Source: Streptomyces polyasparticus
Lineage (GTDB): Bacteria > Actinomycetota > Actinomycetes > Streptomycetales > Streptomycetaceae
DNA length: 64,000 nucleotides
Reading direction: 5' to 3'
Assembly (NCBI RefSeq): GCF_014493765.1
Contig: NZ_JACTVJ010000011.1
Coordinates: 372,001-436,000, forward strand
Below are positions 57,314 to 64,000 of this stretch, piece by piece; within the stretch, counting starts at the first letter, position 1, and each line of letters opens with the position of its first letter. A model generated the notes under the pieces. That model saw only the letters and a list, made by a program, of their open reading frames with translations. It made no database searches and was not told the origin of the DNA. The translations under genes were made by a program, and so were the position numbers.

Positions 57314-58447
57314 ATGTCGAAGCTCGGCAACCTCGGCGCCAGGCTGTACCGCGGCGAAGTCGGCTATGACTTCATCGGCAAGCGGTTCATCTGGTACGGC
57401 GTCTCGGTCCTGATCACCATCACGGCCGTCGTGGCCCTGGCGGTGCAGGGCCTCAACATGGGCATCGAGTTCAAGGGCGGCGCGGTCTTCACGACGCCGA
57501 AGACCTCGGCCTCGGTCCAGGAGCTCACGGACGTGGCCGAGGAGGCCTCGGGCCACCAGGCCATCGTCCAGAAGCTCGGCAACGGCACGGCCCGCATCCA
57601 GATCGCCGGGGTGGACGTCAAGAAGTCCGCCGAGATCAAGCAGGCGATCGCGGAGGACATCGACGTCCCCGCCAAGCAGATCAACGCGGAGCTGGTCGGC
57701 CCGAGTTGGGGCGAGCAGATCGCCAACAAGGCATGGACCGGCTGCATCGTGTTCATGATCCTGTGCGTGATCTATCTGGCGATCGCGTTCGAGTGGCGGA
57801 TGGCGGTCGCGGCCCTCGTGGCCCTGATCCACGACATCACGATCACCGTCGGGATCTACTCCCTCGTGGGCTTCGAGGTCACCCCGGGCACGGTGATCGG
57901 TCTGCTCACGATCCTCGGTTACTCGCTCTACGACACGGTCGTCGTCTTCGACTCCCTCAAGGAGGGGTCGAAGGACATCACGAAGCAGACGCGCTACACG
58001 TACAGCGAGATCGCCAACAAGTCGATCAACTCCACGCTGGTCCGCTCCATCAACACCACCGTCGTGGCGCTGCTCCCGGTCGCGGGTCTGCTGTTCATCG
58101 GTGGTGGCGTCCTGGGCGCCGGCATGCTGAACGACATCTCGCTCTCGCTGTTCGTGGGTCTCGCCGCCGGTGCGTACTCCTCGATCTTCATCGCCACCCC
58201 GCTCGTCGCCGACCTCAAGGAGCGCGAGCCGGCGATGAAGGCCCTGAAGAAGCGGGTGCTCGCCAAGCGCGCGGCCGCGGCCGCCAAGGGCGACTCCACG
58301 GGTGAGCCGGTGGACGCCGACGAGTTCGAGGACGAGGTGCCCGCCGACGCGGCCCCCGCCGTGGTCGGCCCGCGTGGCGGTGCCTCCCGTCCGCAGCCCT
58401 CCGCGCGCTCGCGCGGCAAGGGCCGTCCCTCGGGGAAGCGCCGATGA
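57314..58447 (+). CDS. secF: Protein translocase subunit SecF
   Basis: A 377-residue partner of SecD with six membrane helices. NMGIEFKGGAVF marks the first periplasmic domain; GYSLYDTVVVFDSLKEG and NKSINSTLVRSINTT are the conserved helix 4-5 motifs. The C-terminal tail (about 60 residues, Arg/Pro/Gly-rich) is a typical actinobacterial extension. Start ATG 57314, AGGAGG inside the end of secD. The stop overlaps apt (ATGA). Confidence 0.96.
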   Translation: MSKLGNLGARLYRGEVGYDFIGKRFIWYGVSVLITITAVVALAVQGLNMGIEFKGGAVFTTPKTSASVQELTDVAEEASGHQAIVQKLGNGTARIQIAGVDVKKSAEIKQAIAEDIDVPAKQINAELVGPSWGEQIANKAWTGCIVFMILCVIYLAIAFEWRMAVAALVALIHDITITVGIYSLVGFEVTPGTVIGLLTILGYSLYDTVVVFDSLKEGSKDITKQTRYTYSEIANKSINSTLVRSINTTVVALLPVAGLLFIGGGVLGAGMLNDISLSLFVGLAAGAYSSIFIATPLVADLKEREPAMKALKKRVLAKRAAAAAKGDSTGEPVDADEFEDEVPADAAPAVVGPRGGASRPQPSARSRGKGRPSGKRR

Positions 58448-58983
58448 CCGGGGCCGCTGAGCTGCTGCTCAGCCGCATCCGGGACGTGCAGGACTATCCG
58501 AAGCCCGGAGTGGTGTTCAAGGACATCACGCCGCTGCTCGCGGACCCGGCTGCGTTCACCGTCCTCACGGACGAGCTCGCGGAGCTCTGCGTACGGCACG
58601 GCGCGACCAAGATCGTCGGCCTGGAGGCGCGGGGCTTCATCCTCGCGGCTCCGGTCGCGGTCCGCGCGGGCCTCGGCTTCATCCCCGTACGCAAGGCGGG
58701 CAAGCTCCCCGGAGCGACGCTCAAGCAGGCGTACGACCTGGAGTACGGCAGCGCCGAGATCGAGGTGCACGCCGAGGACCTGGCCGCGGGCGACCGCGTC
58801 ATGGTCATCGACGACGTCCTCGCCACCGGCGGTACGGCCGAGGCCTCGCTGCACCTGGTGCGGCGGGCGGGAGCCGAGGTCGCCGGTGTGGCCGTCCTGA
58901 TGGAGCTCGGTTTCCTGGGCGGCCGGGCCCGCCTCGAGCCGGCTCTGAAGGGCGCCCCGCTGGACGCGGTGCTCGTCGTCTGA
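58444..58983 (+). CDS. apt: Adenine phosphoribosyltransferase
   Basis: A 179-residue type I phosphoribosyltransferase that salvages adenine to AMP. DYPKPGVVFKDITPLL is the Apt N-terminus; VGLEARGFILAAPVA is the hood/flexible region; the PRPP motif is VMVIDDVLATGGTAEA. The ATG overlaps the secF stop, so apt is in the yajC-secDF transcript. The neighbour relA links it to purine and alarmone metabolism. Confidence 0.97.
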   Translation: MTGAAELLLSRIRDVQDYPKPGVVFKDITPLLADPAAFTVLTDELAELCVRHGATKIVGLEARGFILAAPVAVRAGLGFIPVRKAGKLPGATLKQAYDLEYGSAEIEVHAEDLAAGDRVMVIDDVLATGGTAEASLHLVRRAGAEVAGVAVLMELGFLGGRARLEPALKGAPLDAVLVV

Positions 58984-59002
58984 CCCAGCTGCTTCAGTCC
59001 CT

Positions 59003-59042
59003 GCGAGGGCGGTTTCCGGAGACTTCCGGGACCCGCCCTCGC
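59003..59042 (+). terminator. Terminator after apt
   Basis: A perfect 10-bp stem (59003-59012 with 59033-59042) encloses a nested TCCGGA...TCCGGGA hairpin and is followed by GGCGTTTT. Confidence 0.8.
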
Positions 59043-59143
59043 GGCGTTTTCACCAGGCGCCCGTTGCGTTCTCGCCCGGTGTGGGGAACGTGCGACGGAC
59101 CACAGCGTGAACGGTCGGGCACGAGCGGAAGCCCCAGGGTCGA

Positions 59144-59149
59144 TACCAT
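59144..59149 (+). promoter_or_regulatory. Candidate -10 box of relA
   Basis: TACCAT lies about 50 bases before the relA start; no good -35 was recognised. Confidence 0.35.
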
Positions 59150-59197
59150 GGCAGTCCGGACCTGATCGGGGGGCCGGATTCTGCATGAGGAGCGCTC

Positions 59198-61723
<2,526 letters not shown>

Positions 61724-61726
61724 ACT

Positions 61727-61732
61727 AGCCTG
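61727..61732 (+). promoter_or_regulatory. Candidate -10 box of the kinase-EACC1-caspase operon
   Basis: TAGCCT lies just after the relA stop, 29 bases before GTG 61762; GGGGGAGGG serves as the ribosome-binding site. No -35 was resolved, and read-through from relA is possible. Confidence 0.35.
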
Positions 61733-61761
61733 GTGGAACGGGCAGTTCAGGGGGAGGGCGC

Positions 61762-63114
61762 GTGAAGCACGGCGAACTCATCGCGGGGCGCTACCAGTTG
61801 TTACGGCTCCTCGGCCGCGGCGGCATGGGCGAGGTCCACGAGGCGGAGGACCTCAGCCTCGGGCGGCGCGTCGCGGTCAAGGCGCTGACCTCCGTCGGCG
61901 GAATGGCGCCCGGGAACAGGGCGTTCGACCGGTTCATGCGGGAGGCCCGCGCGCTGGCGCGGGTCGAACACCCCTGTGTCGTCACGCTCTACGACACGGG
62001 GGAGCACGAGGGCACCCCATATCTCGTCATGCAGGTGCTCGACGGGCGGAACCTCTCCCAGCTGGTGCAGTTCACGGGACCGCTGCCCGTGCCCGCCGTG
62101 TGCTGGGTGATGCGCAGCATGGCCGAGGCGCTCGCCACCGCCCACGCCGCCGGTGTGCTGCACCGCGACGTCAAGCCGTCCAATGTGAGCGTGACCAAGG
62201 ACGGGCGGGTCGTCCTGCAGGACTTCGGCCTTGCCAGGCTGATGGGCGAGGGCGCCCTCACCACCGCCGGGGTGGCTCATGGTTCGCCCCACTTCATGCC
62301 GCCGGAAGTGATCCGCGGCGGCCTCGCGGAAGCCGCCGCCGACCTCTACGGGCTCGGTGCCTGCGCCTACTTCATGCTCACCGGCGAGAGCCCGCTCGGT
62401 AAGGTCTTCGACATCGGGGCGGTGGTGGAGCGCGCGCTCGGCAGTGGAATCCCGCGCCTGACCGCCATCCCCTCGGCGCTCCCGAAGGAACTTGCGGAGC
62501 TGGTCGACCGGCTGTGCGCACAGGACGCGGCCGACCGTCCCCAGGACGCGGCCGAGGTGGCGGAGGTACTCGTACCGATGTCCGCCGGCGGGCAGGCCTC
62601 GGTCGCGCGGCTGCTGGGCGGGGTGCTGCGGGAACAAGCCGTACGGCAGACCTTCCCCGCCCCGGCGGATCTGCATACGGGCGCACAGCGGGTCCACCAT
62701 GACACCCCCGGCGGGTCGCCCGACGCCGAAGGGCCGGAGTACGACTGGGCGGAGCTGCGCCAGTCCGGCCCGGCCCTCGACGACCCGGCGCGGCTCTGGG
62801 CACCCCGCGCGCCCGTGCTCAGCGATGTCACCCGGCGCCTCGTGCTCAGCAGCATGTCCCACCAGACCGCGCTGTCCCGCCAGCGCGAGGCGGTCAATCT
62901 GGTCCAGCGCGGTGAACTGGAGGAAGCCGCAAGGATGTTGGCGGCCGTCGCGCCGGTCTGCCTGGCCCGCCTCGGTCCCGACCATCCGACCACGCTGACC
63001 ATCCAGTACTGGCAAGCTGTATGTCTGGCACGGATGGGCGCGGGGGCCGAGGCCGTGGAGCTGCTGTCCCGCGTGAACAGATTTCTCGACCGGCACGGGG
63101 GGAACGGCAAGTGA
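61762..63114 (+). CDS. Serine/threonine protein kinase with TPR-like C-terminus, first gene of EACC1/caspase cassette
   Basis: A 450-residue soluble Hanks-type kinase. Glycine loop LGRGGMGEV (18-26), VAVK with Lys 40, catalytic HRDVKPSN (134-141) and QDFG with DFG at 154-156 are all present, so it should be active. The APE motif reads MPPE (179-182). After residue 270 there is no membrane helix; the last 110 residues contain ARLGPDHPTTLTIQYWQAV, typical of kinesin-light-chain TPRs. The stop overlaps the EACC1 gene (GTGA). In the conflict systems described for actinobacteria, kinases of this type are regulators of linked effectors; that role here is inference. Confidence 0.9.
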   Translation: MKHGELIAGRYQLLRLLGRGGMGEVHEAEDLSLGRRVAVKALTSVGGMAPGNRAFDRFMREARALARVEHPCVVTLYDTGEHEGTPYLVMQVLDGRNLSQLVQFTGPLPVPAVCWVMRSMAEALATAHAAGVLHRDVKPSNVSVTKDGRVVLQDFGLARLMGEGALTTAGVAHGSPHFMPPEVIRGGLAEAAADLYGLGACAYFMLTGESPLGKVFDIGAVVERALGSGIPRLTAIPSALPKELAELVDRLCAQDAADRPQDAAEVAEVLVPMSAGGQASVARLLGGVLREQAVRQTFPAPADLHTGAQRVHHDTPGGSPDAEGPEYDWAELRQSGPALDDPARLWAPRAPVLSDVTRRLVLSSMSHQTALSRQREAVNLVQRGELEEAARMLAAVAPVCLARLGPDHPTTLTIQYWQAVCLARMGAGAEAVELLSRVNRFLDRHGGNGK

Positions 63115-63530
63115 GGGAAGTACTAGTCGAGTTGGCCGATCCCGGCCACGAAGCCGACCCGGAGGAAACCCTCCGCTCCCTGCTGCGGTGGGTACGTGAC
63201 GACGAGTCCCTCACCGCGACCGTACGTGCGGACTTCGCCGCGGGTGCCCGGACCGCGCCGGGGCAGATGGGCGGCGGCGCCTTCGACCTGGTGCAGTTCG
63301 CCGTCACCGGCGGCCTGTCCACCGCCTCGCTCGTGCTGTCCGTACTCCAGTGGCAGGTCGCACGCCGCAGGGCACCCGCACTCGTCCTGCGGCGCGGCGA
63401 GCTCACGGTCGAGGTCACCCCGGAAGGGGCACGGGACGAGGAAACGGTGCGCAAGGTGATCGCGCTCCTCGATCAGCAGCACACCGCGGCCGCGGTCACC
63501 GGCGGAGACGGTGATGGCGGCGCTGCCTGA
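63111..63530 (+). CDS. Effector-associated constant component (EACC1) protein
   Basis: A 139-residue protein that I recognise as EACC1 (effector-associated constant component 1) from REVLVELADPGHEADPEETL and the hydrophobic AFDLVQFAVTGGLSTASLVL, followed by SVLQWQVARRRAP. The second half is a small alpha/beta segment (RRGELTVEVTPEGARDEETV). EACC1 genes are constant partners of variable effectors, including caspases, in NTP-dependent biological conflict systems. The GTG overlaps the kinase stop, and the stop codon lies 17 bases inside the caspase gene. Confidence 0.88.
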   Translation: MREVLVELADPGHEADPEETLRSLLRWVRDDESLTATVRADFAAGARTAPGQMGGGAFDLVQFAVTGGLSTASLVLSVLQWQVARRRAPALVLRRGELTVEVTPEGARDEETVRKVIALLDQQHTAAAVTGGDGDGGAA

Positions 63531-64000
63531 CCCGGACCGTTCGCGCGCCGTCCTCATCGGCACCAGTTCGTACCGACATCTGCCCCAACTGCCCGCCGTC
63601 GAGACCAACCTGGTCGATCTCGCGGCCGAATTCTGCGATCCCACCGTGTGGGGCCTGCCCGTCGAGCACTGCACGATCGTCGCGGATCCGGTCGGCGTGC
63701 CCGCACTGCTCGACCCCGTGCATCAGGCGGGCAACGAGGCCACGGACACGTTCCTGGTGTACTACGCAGGCCACGGCATGCGGGACACGGACTCGGCGGA
63801 CCTGTATCTGGGCCTGAGCGAGTCCCGCGACAACATGGGCTACACCGCCGTCGCGTACCAGCATCTGCGCGCTGCGGTCCGCGCCTCGCGGGCCCGCCGC
63901 AAGATCGTGATCCTCGACTGCTGCTTCAGCGGACGCGCCGCGAGCGCGCTGGGCGGTCAGGCGATCCTTGCCGCCGAAGCCGCGGTGGACGGCGCGTACG
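63514..64000 (+). CDS. Caspase-like protease (peptidase C14 fold), EACC1-associated, cut by window end
   Basis: The first 162 residues of a caspase-fold protease. The start is ATG 63514 (or GTG 63511), with GGAG 6 bases upstream, overlapping the EACC1 gene by 17 bases. RAVLIGTSSYRHLPQLPAVE is the beta1 start; the catalytic His is H87 in LVYYAGHGM, and the catalytic Cys is C137 in ILDCCFSG. Both dyad residues are present, so the enzyme looks active. The frame is still open at base 64000; the C-terminal domains, which in this group can be an NTPase, WD40 or TPR region, lie outside the window. Confidence 0.9.
   Translation, partial: MAALPDPDRSRAVLIGTSSYRHLPQLPAVETNLVDLAAEFCDPTVWGLPVEHCTIVADPVGVPALLDPVHQAGNEATDTFLVYYAGHGMRDTDSADLYLGLSESRDNMGYTAVAYQHLRAAVRASRARRKIVILDCCFSGRAASALGGQAILAAEAAVDGAY

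Overview
The window is chromosomal DNA of a high-GC actinomycete, almost certainly Streptomyces or a close relative in the Streptomycetaceae. The evidence is very GC-rich third codon positions, frequent GTG starts, stop/start overlaps of the ATGA/GTGA type, an ssgB sporulation gene, phosphatidylinositol mannoside genes and many apparently leaderless genes. From memory the gene order resembles the relA to cob region of the Streptomyces coelicolor chromosome read in reverse; this was not checked by alignment. Most of the window is conserved housekeeping DNA. No insertion sequence, prophage, CRISPR array or secondary-metabolite cluster was seen.

Layout. 1-6.7 kb: an OmpR-type response regulator (cut by the left edge) with its histidine kinase, a PlsC-like acyltransferase, a Tat-exported glycerophosphodiesterase, a small sigma factor, an acetyltransferase, two small membrane proteins and a HAD phosphatase. 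6.7-10.8 kb: a methionine-type ABC importer (metN, metI and two tandem metQ lipoproteins) behind a short Met/Cys-containing leader ORF and a palindromic operator-like site. 10.9-18.7 kb: cobalamin genes (cobL, a giant BluB-CobT fusion, a CysG-like cobA). 18.7-24 kb: a TrmH-type rRNA methyltransferase, a minisatellite, a Ser/Thr kinase coupled to an unknown protein, and small conserved genes. 24-24.6 kb: a minus-strand tRNA operon Gly-Cys-Val-Val-Val. 24.7-34.3 kb: pabB/pabC, a double-GNAT protein, a DsbA-like protein, a CGNR protein, ssgB, and two identical tRNA-Val(CAC) genes bracketing a large membrane protein and an SRPBCC protein. 34.4-42.4 kb: an exonuclease, a DUF4365/OB-like gene pair, thrS, a K+ channel, a HIT protein and an unknown membrane protein. 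42.6-48 kb: EF-G2 and, divergently, the phosphatidylinositol/PIM operon (pgsA, acyltransferase, pimA). 48-59 kb: an exported esterase, a LemA-like protein, pdxS-pdxT, yebC, ruvC-ruvA-ruvB, yajC-secD-secF and apt. 59.2-61.7 kb: relA/rel. 61.76 kb to the right edge: a Ser/Thr kinase with a TPR-like tail, an EACC1 protein and a caspase-like protease, the last cut by the window end.

How the genes work together. relA and apt share purine-nucleotide and alarmone metabolism. ruvCAB forms the Holliday-junction resolvasome. yajC-secD-secF supports Sec export. pdxST makes pyridoxal phosphate. pgsA, the acyltransferase and pimA build phosphatidylinositol mannosides. pabB-pabC make p-aminobenzoate for folate. 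cobA, cobL and bluB-cobT supply early, middle and lower-ligand steps of cobalamin synthesis.

The most promising unusual content is the kinase-EACC1-caspase cassette at the right edge, which has the architecture of an actinobacterial conflict or cell-suicide system. Next are the BluB-CobT fusion with its roughly 750-residue repetitive N-terminus, the DUF4365/OB-like pair, and a recurrent pattern of short tandem duplications that begin in the last codons of genes and span the stop codon.
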